A DNA stretch of 6,855 nucleotides. Origin: Lachnospiraceae bacterium (GTDB lineage: Bacteria > Bacillota_A > Clostridia > Lachnospirales > Lachnospiraceae). The stretch is taken from assembly GCA_017523185.1 (NCBI GenBank), contig JAFWXB010000396.1, forward strand, positions 1 through 6,855, in the 5' to 3' direction. This document shows, piece after piece, positions 1 through 5,703 of the stretch; the stretch's first letter is position 1, and each line of letters begins with the position of its first letter. The position numbers were made by a program, and so were the translations under genes. The notes under the pieces were generated by a model, which saw nothing but the letters and a program-made list of their open reading frames with translations, searched no databases and had not been told where the DNA came from.

Positions 1-1166
1 ATTATGATGATGACGTTTATAATAAAATTGCAAATGGCACAACCAGTCCATATACTTTTATTTTAAATAAAATCAATTATATTGAAATTACACCTGCACA
101 ACTTGCCTTAGACCCATGTACAGGTTCTTGTGTCATTACAGATGTGAATACAGGAGAACTCAAAGCCCTTGTAAGTTATCCGGGATATGATAATAACAAA
201 CTTGCAAATGGTGTAGATGCCGAATATTTTGCAAAATTAAATGATGATAATTCCAATCCACAATGGAATTATGCTACACAAGAAAAAACAGCTCCGGGGT
301 CTACATTTAAAATGATGACTTCCGTTGCAGGACTTGCAGAAAATGTCATTTCTACAGGTTCAAAAATTAATTGTACAGGTATTTTCCATGAAGTTAGTAA
401 TAAACCAAAATGTTGGATTTATCCAAATGGCACACATAAAGCCGTAAATGTATCCGAAGCAATTCGTGATTCGTGTAATATTTTCTATTATACGACAGGA
501 CATAATTTAAGTACAAAAGATACCGGAACATATAATGATGCAAACGGAATTGCATATCTTCAAAAATATGCTTCTATTTTTGGTTTAAATGAAAAAACAG
601 GATTGGAAATTGTAGAATCTACTTCTGAACTTGCAACCGAATATCCGGTTATGGCAGCAATTGGACAGAGTAATAACAATATTACAACTGTTGCATTATC
701 ACGCTATGTAACGGCCGTTTCTACAGGAAAATTATATAGCTATCAGCTTATGAATAAAATTGTAGACCCACAAGGTAATGTTTTGGAAAGCTATTCTTCT
801 GAATCAGAAGATATTTCTTCTGTACTTTCTTCGGAAGAATGGACAGCTATTCGTTATGGCATGAATTTGATGTGTAAAAATAATGCAAGTTTTAAAAATT
901 TTCCAATTCAGGTAGCTGGAAAAACAGGTACGGCACAGCAAGTTGCAAATAGACCAAACCATGCACTTTTTGTTGGATATGCACCATATGACAATCCGAA
1001 AATATCCATCACAACAAGAATTGCATATGGATATACATCTTCGAATGCAGCAGCAGTTTCAAAAAATATTTTATCGTATTATTTTAAAACAAATACATTG
1101 GAAAACATTCTTGCTGGAAATGCAGAAGGTGCAAACAGTTCTTCAGATAATCATGTTACAGACTAG
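1..1166 (+). CDS. mrdA: Penicillin-binding protein 2 (class B transpeptidase), 3' part only
   Basis: This is the C-terminal 387 residues of a peptidoglycan D,D-transpeptidase. The frame is open from the window edge (first full codon at base 3), so the true start lies upstream and the N-terminal membrane anchor and dimerisation domain are not seen. All three penicillin-binding motifs are present in order: the acylation motif STFK (Ser codon 300-302, Lys 309-311) within APGSTFK, the SxN motif SCN (471-479), and KTGT (921-932). A Cys pair between the first two motifs (KINCTG and KPKCWI) is typical of clostridial PBP2. The enzyme acts outside the membrane, cross-linking glycan strands made by the SEDS polymerase RodA, whose gene follows three genes later in the same operon. 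It ends with TAG and a hydrophilic Ser/Asn-rich tail. The operon context favours PBP2 of the elongation complex over a division-specific class B PBP. Family assignment is very secure; the elongation role is inferred from context. Confidence 0.93.
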   Translation, partial: YDDDVYNKIANGTTSPYTFILNKINYIEITPAQLALDPCTGSCVITDVNTGELKALVSYPGYDNNKLANGVDAEYFAKLNDDNSNPQWNYATQEKTAPGSTFKMMTSVAGLAENVISTGSKINCTGIFHEVSNKPKCWIYPNGTHKAVNVSEAIRDSCNIFYYTTGHNLSTKDTGTYNDANGIAYLQKYASIFGLNEKTGLEIVESTSELATEYPVMAAIGQSNNNITTVALSRYVTAVSTGKLYSYQLMNKIVDPQGNVLESYSSESEDISSVLSSEEWTAIRYGMNLMCKNNASFKNFPIQVAGKTGTAQQVANRPNHALFVGYAPYDNPKISITTRIAYGYTSSNAAAVSKNILSYYFKTNTLENILAGNAEGANSSSDNHVTD

Positions 1167-1180
1167 AAATATCTGAAATT

Positions 1181-1206
1181 CAAATCCATCAAATAACATG
1201 GATTTG
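1181..1206 (+). other. Perfect 9-bp hairpin in the pbp2-minD gap
   Basis: CAAATCCAT (1181-1189) is the exact reverse complement of ATGGATTTG (1198-1206), giving a 9-bp stem with an 8-base loop, starting 14 bases after the PBP2 stop codon. No U-run follows (the next bases are TACAAGAGG), so it is not a convincing intrinsic terminator. It may be an RNA processing or stability element that separates the pbp2 and minDE-rodA message segments. From the hairpin to the minD ribosome binding site the sequence is A-rich and shows no gene. Confidence 0.5.
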
Positions 1207-1252
1207 TACAAGAGGTATAAAAAACAAAAGACGGCGAAAAACAAAAACTAAT

Positions 1253-1258
1253 AGGAGG
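1253..1258 (+). promoter_or_regulatory. Ribosome binding site that decides the minD start
   Basis: AGGAGG ends only 2 bases before the ATG at 1261 but 8 bases before the in-frame ATG at 1267. The usual spacing is about 5-9 bases, so 1267 is the better start. It also gives the MinD-like N-terminus MGETIVFTSGKGG, whose residue numbering matches E. coli MinD. Confidence 0.8.
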
Positions 1259-1266
1259 TTATGTTC

Positions 1267-2025
1267 ATGGGTGAAACGATTGTTTTCACTTCCGGAAAAG
1301 GTGGTGTTGGCAAAACAACAACAATTGCGAACATCGGAGCAGGACTTTCACGATTAGATAAAAAAGTCGTTATGTTAGATACCGACATGGGACTTCGTAA
1401 CTTAGATGTTGTTATGGGGTTAGAAGACCGTATTAATTACAATCTTTTAGATTTATTAGATAATAAATGTCGTGTCAATCAAGCATTGATTCGGGACAAG
1501 CGTTTCCCAAATTTGTTTTTGATACCGGCATCCTTGAAAACAATTCCATTAGAACAGTATGAGCAACAATTTAAAGTTCTTTTAACACATTTAAAATCTG
1601 AATTTGACTATTGTCTTATCGACTGTCCTGCCGGAATTGACCAAGGATTCCATTTTGCAGTTTCTACTGCTGATAGAGCCATTTTATTAACAACGCCTCA
1701 TATTTCTGCCATCAAAGATGCAGGTCGAGCGTTGCAGTTTTTAAATGGAACAAAAATTTCAAAAACAGAGTTAATTATTAATGATTATGATGAAAAATTA
1801 GTTCGAAAACGTTATATGCTTTCCAAAAAAGATATCGCAGAACTATTTGATATTCCTATTTTAGGTGTGATTCCTCGTGATGCAAAAATTATGGCAAGTC
1901 AAAACAAAGGCGTTCCTGTAATTTCCATGCATTCTAAAGCAGGAAAATGCTTTTTTGCTTTGTCTAAGCAGATTGTAAGCGAAAACATTTGGGAAGGAGA
2001 AGGATTGACATATGATTTTTCATAA
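1267..2025 (+). CDS. minD: Septum-site ATPase MinD, lacking an evident membrane-targeting tail
   Basis: A 252-residue ParA/MinD-family ATPase that normally dimerises on the membrane with ATP, recruits the FtsZ inhibitor MinC and is released by MinE. The deviant Walker A motif GKGGVGKT is at residues 10-17, with signature Lys11 and Lys16. MLDTDMGLRNLD carries Asp38 and Asp40, the Walker B region is CLIDCPAGI (about 116-124), and Asp151 matches E. coli Asp152. GVIPRDAKIMASQNKGVPVI (about 200-219) is also family-typical. The start is set by AGGAGG at 1253-1258; the ATG at 1261 would add two residues but is too close to it. What is odd is the end: after the helix at about 226-238 only ENIWEGEGLTYDFS remains. 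There is no Lys/Phe/Leu-rich amphipathic helix like the KGFLKRLFGG-type tail of other MinDs. The gene overlaps minE by 14 bases, and no minC precedes it. Family identity is secure, but whether it still binds membrane is doubtful. Confidence 0.93.
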   Translation: MGETIVFTSGKGGVGKTTTIANIGAGLSRLDKKVVMLDTDMGLRNLDVVMGLEDRINYNLLDLLDNKCRVNQALIRDKRFPNLFLIPASLKTIPLEQYEQQFKVLLTHLKSEFDYCLIDCPAGIDQGFHFAVSTADRAILLTTPHISAIKDAGRALQFLNGTKISKTELIINDYDEKLVRKRYMLSKKDIAELFDIPILGVIPRDAKIMASQNKGVPVISMHSKAGKCFFALSKQIVSENIWEGEGLTYDFS

Positions 2026-2215
2026 TAAAAATTATTCTTCCATTGCAAAAGAACGCTTAAAAATTATGATGGAAGCCGATACATTAGAATATTCTGCAAG
2101 TGATATTTCGCAGTTAAAAAAAGATATTTCTGCATTGATTGGAAGACATTTTAAAAGTTCACCGGATATGTTTGAAGTTAAAATTACTTTAAAGCAAGAT
2201 AAGAAAAGAGTATAA
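2012..2215 (+). CDS. minE: MinE-like topological specificity factor, short form
   Basis: A 67-residue MinE homologue, against 88 in E. coli. MinE stimulates the MinD ATPase and strips MinD from the membrane. The MinD-contact segment is clear: IAKERLKIM at residues 11-19 matches IAKERLQII of E. coli MinE. It is followed by a helix resembling the dimerisation domain (SQLKKDISALIGRHF) and one beta strand (MFEVKITL). Only 10 residues precede IAKERL, against about 18 in E. coli, so the N-terminal membrane segment is reduced or lost. The protein stops right after the second strand (KQDKKRV), with no residues for the final strand. The ATG lies inside the end of minD (14-base overlap) with AGAAGG (1998-2003) 8 bases upstream. 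An in-frame TGA at 2006-2008 rules out a longer N-terminus, and rodA starts 1 base after the stop codon, so the shortness is not a start-calling error. Confidence 0.85.
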   Translation: MIFHNKNYSSIAKERLKIMMEADTLEYSASDISQLKKDISALIGRHFKSSPDMFEVKITLKQDKKRV

Positions 2216-2216
2216 G

Positions 2217-3341
2217 ATGTTAAAACAATACAAACTAAAGAATTACCATTTTCAATTAATTTTATATGTAAGTGTATTAACAATTATGGGAATTATGATT
2301 ATTGGTAGTGCAAAAGAAAGTGTACAAAGCAAACAAATATTAGGCTTTGTCCTTGGTCTTATTGCAATGGTTGTTGTTTCCTTAATTGACTATTCCTTTA
2401 TATTGCGATTTAAATGGATATGGTATGCGATTATGATAGTGCTTCTTTTATTAGTAGAAGTACCAAATATTGGACATTCTGCCGGTGGTGCACAGCGTTG
2501 GATTAAAATCGGAGAAAGTTTCACGTTTCAGCCATCGGAATTTGCAAAAATAGTTATTATTTTGTTTTTTGCTACATTTTTTATGAAACATCAAGAAAAT
2601 TTGAATACTATAAAAACGTTAGGAATGTCATTTGGAATTGTTGGAGTTCCACTTCTTTTTGTTATTCAACAACCGGACCTTTCGACAACAATTGTTACAG
2701 CATTTATTTTTGTTGTCCTCTTGTTTATTTCCGGATTAAGTTATAAAATAATAGTAAGTGTATTGGCAGTTGCTGTTCCCGCAGTCATTATATTACTTTC
2801 CTATGCCATTAATCTTGCACAATCTACAGATAAAAAAGTACCTTATCAGTTAAATCGTATTTTAGCTTGGCTTTATCCAAACGATAAGCGTTTTTCTGAT
2901 TTGGCAATTCAACAACAAAACTCGATTATGGCAATTGGTTCAGGACAATTATGGGGAAAAGGGCTTAAAAATTCCGAAGCAACCTCCATGCGAAATACTA
3001 ATTTTATTGTAGAACCACAGACGGATTTTATTTTCGCTGTAGTAGGAGAAGAACTTGGCTTTGCAGGTTCTGCAATTATGATTCTTTTATTATTTTTAAT
3101 TGTAGTAGAATGTATTTATATTGCAAGCCATGCAAAAGATTTAGCAGGTCGTTTGATTTGTTGTGGAATGGCAGCACTTGTTGGATTTCAAAGTTTTGTT
3201 AATATTTGTGTTACAACAGGACTTATGCCAAATACAGGGATTCCACTTCCATTTGTAAGTTATGGACTTACGTCTGTTGTTTCACTTTTTATAGGAATAG
3301 GTTTTGTTTTAAATGTAGGTTTACAACCGAAAAAATATTAA
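2217..3341 (+). CDS. rodA: RodA, SEDS-family peptidoglycan glycosyltransferase
   Basis: A 374-residue polytopic membrane protein of the SEDS family (RodA/FtsW/SpoVE), which polymerises lipid II into glycan strands and works with a class B PBP. Visible family hallmarks are GAQRWIKIG (91-99), FQPSEFAK (104-111), QQPDLSTT (151-158), PQTDFIFAVVGEELGF (267-282) and the C-terminal PFVSYG (345-350). Asp270 in TDFIFA corresponds to the essential Asp of RodA (Asp262 in E. coli). Hydrophobic segments are spread over the whole length, consistent with about ten membrane spans, and the length is normal. The ATG follows the minE TAA by one base with only a weak purine-rich site upstream, so translation is probably coupled to minE. 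The shared operon with PBP2 argues for RodA of the elongation complex rather than FtsW of the divisome, although sequence alone separates these poorly. Confidence 0.92.
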   Translation: MLKQYKLKNYHFQLILYVSVLTIMGIMIIGSAKESVQSKQILGFVLGLIAMVVVSLIDYSFILRFKWIWYAIMIVLLLLVEVPNIGHSAGGAQRWIKIGESFTFQPSEFAKIVIILFFATFFMKHQENLNTIKTLGMSFGIVGVPLLFVIQQPDLSTTIVTAFIFVVLLFISGLSYKIIVSVLAVAVPAVIILLSYAINLAQSTDKKVPYQLNRILAWLYPNDKRFSDLAIQQQNSIMAIGSGQLWGKGLKNSEATSMRNTNFIVEPQTDFIFAVVGEELGFAGSAIMILLLFLIVVECIYIASHAKDLAGRLICCGMAALVGFQSFVNICVTTGLMPNTGIPLPFVSYGLTSVVSLFIGIGFVLNVGLQPKKY

Positions 3342-3358
3342 TAAGGAGGTTTTCCGAA

Positions 3359-3754
3359 ATGAACATAGGACTTGTTGCACATGATGCAAAGAAAAAACTA
3401 ATGCAGAATTTTTGTATTGCATATCGTGGTATTCTGTCGAAAAATGAACTTTTTGCGACAGGGACAACGGGAAGATTAATTGAAGAAGTTGCAAATTTAA
3501 CGGTACACAAATATTTAGCAGGTCATTTAGGAGGTTCTCAACAATTAGGTGCACAAATTGAACATAATGATATTGATTTGGTTATCTTTTTAAGAGACCC
3601 ATTACGCCCAAAATCACACGAACCGGATGTAAATCTGATAGTAAAATTATGTGATGAACACAATATTCCACTTGCAACCAATCTTGCAACTGCCGAATTA
3701 TTGGTTCGAGCTTTAGACAGAGGAGATTTAAACTGGCGTGAAATGTACAAATAA
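3359..3754 (+). CDS. mgsA: Methylglyoxal synthase homologue with catalytic Asp replaced by Ser
   Basis: A 131-residue cytosolic protein of the MGS-like fold. The family converts dihydroxyacetone phosphate to methylglyoxal and phosphate, a glycolytic bypass under phosphate limitation. The N-terminal HD is at residues 8-9, the phosphate-binding ATGTTG at 33-38, RDPL at 79-82 and HEPD at 87-90. With a constant offset of 11 from E. coli MgsA, His87 and Asp90 match His98 and Asp101. However, the catalytic Asp71 position (in GGDQQ of characterised enzymes) is Ser60 (codon TCT, 3536-3538) within GGSQQ, and the preceding SGP is AGH. Overall similarity to Bacillus MgsA is high, so the family is certain, but activity should not be assumed. 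The start is the ATG 9 bases after AAGGAGG (3343-3349), 17 bases beyond the rodA stop; the frame is open further upstream, but that stretch lies inside rodA. It overlaps the next gene by 17 bases. Confidence 0.88.
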   Translation: MNIGLVAHDAKKKLMQNFCIAYRGILSKNELFATGTTGRLIEEVANLTVHKYLAGHLGGSQQLGAQIEHNDIDLVIFLRDPLRPKSHEPDVNLIVKLCDEHNIPLATNLATAELLVRALDRGDLNWREMYK

Positions 3755-4724
3755 GAAAAAAAGAATACGATTTTTTTGTTTTTTTTGTACTGCAACAATT
3801 TTATTAAGTGGTTGCAGTATAAATAAAACAAATGTATCTTTACCAAATGCATATAATGTCTATGCACAAAATGATACATTCAACAATGACCTTGCATATG
3901 ATTATTTTGCCGAAGACTTATGTGTAACAAAAAATATTGATTTTGGTACAGACCAAACAGATTCGCAAGTAGCACAAGGTGCAGGTGTATTTAATGTAAC
4001 AACAAAAGAAGTATGTTATAGTCAAAATCTCTTTGGAAAGCTATATCCGGCCAGTACCACAAAAATTTTGACAGCATATGTAATATTAAAACATTGTGAT
4101 TTGAATAGTGTGGTAACCGTAAGTAAAAAAGCTGTTGACCAAGCACATGATTCTTCCGTTTGTGGTCTTGCAGCAGGGGATAATGTAACTGTTAAAGACT
4201 TATTATATGGCTTAATGTTAAAAAGTGGAAATGATGCAGCAGAAGCACTCGCTGAACATTGTTCGGGAAGTGTGGAAGAATTTGCAAAACTTATGAACGA
4301 AGAAGCCTTAAAACTTGGAGCAACCAATAGTCATTTTGTAAATCCAAGTGGACTTCCACATGAAGACCATTATACAACCGTATATGATATGTATTTAATT
4401 TTTAACGAAGCAATTAAGATGCCAAAATTTGTGGAAATTATCAATGCAAAAATGCATCAATATGCATATACAAATACAGCAGGAGAATCGCTTACAAAAA
4501 CATTTTATAATACCAACCGTTATGTAAATAAAGAAGAAACAGCACCAAATGGAATTACGGTCATTGGTGGTAAAACCGGAACAACATATGCTGCAGGTTT
4601 TTGTTTGGTACTTTATTCAAACAATAAAGATGGTGATGATATTATCAGTATTGTCTTTAAAGCTGATGGAAAATCAAATCTTTACTTTTTAATGAATCAA
4701 ATTTTAGGAAGGTTTGCGAATTAA
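3738..4724 (+). CDS. D-alanyl-D-alanine carboxypeptidase, predicted lipoprotein (PBP5/DacA-like)
   Basis: A 328-residue serine peptidase of the S11 family, which removes the terminal D-Ala from peptidoglycan stem peptides. Active-site motifs are STTK (106-109, nucleophile Ser106), SGN (163-165) and KTG (279-281), with family-typical NPSGLP at 202-207. The N-terminus has a basic stretch (KKKRIR), a hydrophobic core and the lipobox LLSGC with Cys26, so it should be lipid-anchored on the outer face of the membrane. It ends soon after the catalytic domain, without the C-terminal beta domain or amphipathic anchor of PBP5, so the lipid would replace that anchor. GTG at 3738 is the first possible start (in-frame TAA at 3729-3731), with GAGGAG (3720-3725) 12 bases upstream, a rather long spacing. 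It overlaps the mgsA homologue by 17 bases, so translational coupling is likely. The signal-peptide codons contain runs of seven A, seven T and eight T. Confidence 0.88.
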   Translation: MKCTNKKKRIRFFCFFCTATILLSGCSINKTNVSLPNAYNVYAQNDTFNNDLAYDYFAEDLCVTKNIDFGTDQTDSQVAQGAGVFNVTTKEVCYSQNLFGKLYPASTTKILTAYVILKHCDLNSVVTVSKKAVDQAHDSSVCGLAAGDNVTVKDLLYGLMLKSGNDAAEALAEHCSGSVEEFAKLMNEEALKLGATNSHFVNPSGLPHEDHYTTVYDMYLIFNEAIKMPKFVEIINAKMHQYAYTNTAGESLTKTFYNTNRYVNKEETAPNGITVIGGKTGTTYAAGFCLVLYSNNKDGDDIISIVFKADGKSNLYFLMNQILGRFAN

Positions 4725-4727
4725 GGA

Positions 4728-4756
4728 TTGTATTTTCTGTGCATATGTTCTATAAT
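4728..4756 (+). promoter_or_regulatory. Sigma-A-type promoter for the P-loop gene
   Basis: TTGTAT (4728-4733) and a perfect TATAAT (4751-4756) are separated by exactly 17 bases. The -35 box begins 3 bases after the carboxypeptidase stop codon. Transcription would start near 4763, giving a 5' leader of about 60 bases. No terminator is visible between the carboxypeptidase gene and this promoter, so operon read-through may also reach the next gene. Confidence 0.75.
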
Positions 4757-4824
4757 TAAAGTAATTAGTGAATAATTTTTAGATATTTTCACAATAATAT
4801 TATTTATTACCAGGAGGAATTGCC

Positions 4825-5247
4825 ATGATTGAAATTATATGTGGTGTAAAAGGGAAAGGAAAAACCAAAGAACTTTTAGGAAAGGTAAATGCTTCAGTTA
4901 AGACAGCTAGCGGTAACGTTGTTTATTTAGACAAAAGTCAGAAACATATGTATGAATTAAACAATAAAGTACGCCTTATCAATGTAGCAGATTATCCGGT
5001 TGCAAGTGCAGATGAATTTTTAGGTTTTATTTGTGGAATTATTTCACAAGACAACGACCTTGAAGAAATGTATCTTGACAGCTTCCTTACAATTGCATCT
5101 TTAGAAACAGACGCAGATATTACAAAAGCAATCGAAAAACTTGATGTTATCAGCGAAAAATTTAATGTTCGTTTTATTTTAAGTGTATCTAAAGACGAAA
5201 AAGATTTACCGGATTGTGCAAAAGCAAAAGTAGTCGTTTCTTTATAA
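4825..5247 (+). CDS. Small P-loop nucleotide-binding protein of unknown function
   Basis: A 140-residue soluble protein with no signal peptide or membrane segment. The N-terminus is a beta strand followed by a Walker A motif GVKGKGKT (residues 7-14, with Lys13 and Thr14). A hydrophobic stretch ending in Asp, EMYLDSF (81-87), could supply a Walker B Asp at 85, and a late strand, VRFILSVS (115-122), fits a small alpha/beta NTPase core. Proteins of this type occur in Lachnospiraceae and are, as I recall, often labelled 'ATPase' or 'twitching motility protein PilT'. I see no PilT secretion-ATPase features beyond the P-loop, so that label is probably spurious. The start is well supported by AGGAGG (4812-4817) with 7-base spacing. 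The gene has its own promoter and ends before a strong terminator, so it is probably transcribed alone. The substrate and partners cannot be told from sequence. Confidence 0.8.
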   Translation: MIEIICGVKGKGKTKELLGKVNASVKTASGNVVYLDKSQKHMYELNNKVRLINVADYPVASADEFLGFICGIISQDNDLEEMYLDSFLTIASLETDADITKAIEKLDVISEKFNVRFILSVSKDEKDLPDCAKAKVVVSL

Positions 5248-5291
5248 TTTTTATAGTTACATATAAAAAATATAAAACAATTATCAAATTT

Positions 5292-5323
5292 GGGGGACTG
5301 TCTTATTATTTGACAGTCCCTTT
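5292..5323 (+). terminator. Intrinsic terminator between convergent genes
   Basis: GGGACTGTC (5294-5302) pairs perfectly with GACAGTCCC (5312-5320) around a 9-base loop (TTATTATTT). Two further G-U pairs are possible at the base (5292-5293 with 5321-5322). TTTCCT follows on the + strand, a short U-tract that fits termination of the P-loop gene. On the - strand the same stem lies beyond the DUF378 gene but is not followed by a T-run, so termination there would be weaker. Confidence 0.85.
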
Positions 5324-5333
5324 CCTATCATAA

Positions 5334-5540
5334 TTAGTCAATCATATTAGAACGAATTCTGCCATAGAAAGTTAACATGTATATACCACTTAAGCCTACT
5401 AATGCATAAACAATTCTGGAAATCCAAGTCATATCACCAAAAATAAAGGATACCAAGTCAAATCGGAAAAATCCGATTAACCCCCAGTTAATACAGCCAA
5501 TAATTGCTAAAGTAAGTAGTGTGTTATCCAGCCATTTCAT
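5334..5540 (-). CDS. DUF378 family small membrane protein
   Basis: A 68-residue protein with two predicted membrane spans (about 7-25 and 43-58) and the hallmarks of the DUF378 family (Bacillus YuzA-like): INWGLIGFFRFDLV at residues 17-30, IFG at 33-35 and SRIVYALVGLSGIY at 41-54. The length is normal for the family, and no biochemical role is established for it. The start is supported by AGGAGG on the minus strand (complement of 5549-5554), 8 bases from the ATG. It is transcribed on its own, convergent with the P-loop gene and divergent from the HlyD-like gene, so it appears to be an isolated single-gene unit between two + strand units. The family call rests on recognition of the conserved motifs. 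Confidence 0.87.
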   Translation of the reverse strand: MKWLDNTLLTLAIIGCINWGLIGFFRFDLVSFIFGDMTWISRIVYALVGLSGIYMLTFYGRIRSNMID

Positions 5541-5569
5541 ACTGTTTTCCTCCTGCTTTTTTATTTTTT

Positions 5570-5575
5570 ATTATA
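5570..5575 (-). promoter_or_regulatory. Possible -10 box for the DUF378 gene
   Basis: On the minus strand a perfect TATAAT lies 29 bases upstream of the DUF378 ATG. No good -35 hexamer is found at 16-18 base spacing (ATCGTT or TCGTTT at best). In such AT-rich DNA a lone TATAAT is weak evidence, but its position is right for a short-leader promoter. Confidence 0.4.
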
Positions 5576-5601
5576 TTATTCTAAACAAAATAAACGATTT
5601 T

Positions 5602-5614
5602 ATACATGATGTAT
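5602..5614. repeat. Short palindrome in the divergent promoter region
   Basis: ATACAT and ATGTAT flank a central G, forming a 13-base palindrome just upstream of the -35 box of the HlyD-like gene. It could be a regulator-binding site serving either divergent gene, but palindromes this short arise easily in AT-rich sequence. Confidence 0.3.
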
Positions 5615-5619
5615 TTATA

Positions 5620-5648
5620 TTGTATTTAAAAATAAATAATGGTAAAAT
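5620..5648 (+). promoter_or_regulatory. Promoter for the HlyD-like gene
   Basis: TTGTAT (5620-5625) and TAAAAT (5643-5648) are separated by 17 bases. TG at 5640-5641 also gives an extended -10 (TGGTAAAAT). Transcription would start near 5655, leaving a leader of about 54 bases that contains the inverted repeat at 5662-5689. The -35 hexamer is identical to that of the P-loop gene promoter. Confidence 0.72.
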
Positions 5649-5661
5649 AGAAGAAGTTTCA

Positions 5662-5689
5662 TGTATAATAATATAGAAAGTATTATACA
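5662..5689. repeat. Perfect 9-bp inverted repeat in the leader of the HlyD-like gene
   Basis: TGTATAATA (5662-5670) is the exact reverse complement of TATTATACA (5681-5689), separated by 10 bases. It lies between the predicted transcription start and the ribosome binding site (5696-5703). It could be an operator for a dimeric repressor or a weak AU-rich RNA hairpin near the ribosome binding site. The left arm also contains TATAAT, but no -35 box is suitably placed for it. Confidence 0.5.
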
Positions 5690-5695
5690 AATATC

Positions 5696-5703
5696 AGAGG
5701 TGA
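5696..5703 (+). promoter_or_regulatory. Ribosome binding site supporting a TTG start
   Basis: AGAGGTGA is the only good ribosome binding site near the start of the open frame. Its GAGGTG core ends 6 bases before the TTG at 5709. The first in-frame ATG (5748) is 13 codons later, has no comparable site and would remove the basic N-terminus, so TTG is the likely initiator. Confidence 0.72.

Noticed and set aside
1193..1221. Possible promoter for minD (ATAACA, 17 bases, TATAAA) overlapping the hairpin.
   Set aside because: The -35 match is only 4 of 6 with both leading consensus bases imperfect, in A-rich DNA; not strong enough to list as a feature.
2005..2033. TTGACA just before the minE start as a -35 box for an internal promoter.
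   Set aside because: It is a perfect -35 hexamer, but no acceptable -10 box lies 16-18 bases downstream (AAAATT at best). The bases are also explained by minD codons.
3206..3358. N-terminal extension of the mgsA homologue into the end of rodA, since the frame is open upstream.
   Set aside because: The upstream stretch lies inside rodA and does not resemble the family. ATG 3359 has AAGGAGG at good spacing and matches known MgsA N-termini.
3538..4327. Minus-strand open frames opposite the mgsA homologue and the carboxypeptidase gene.
   Set aside because: They are antisense shadows of well-supported genes, with low-complexity translations and no family resemblance.
4793..4804. Perfect 12-base palindrome AATAATATTATT upstream of the P-loop gene.
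   Set aside because: It is made only of A and T in a very AT-rich leader, where such palindromes are expected by chance; no other support.
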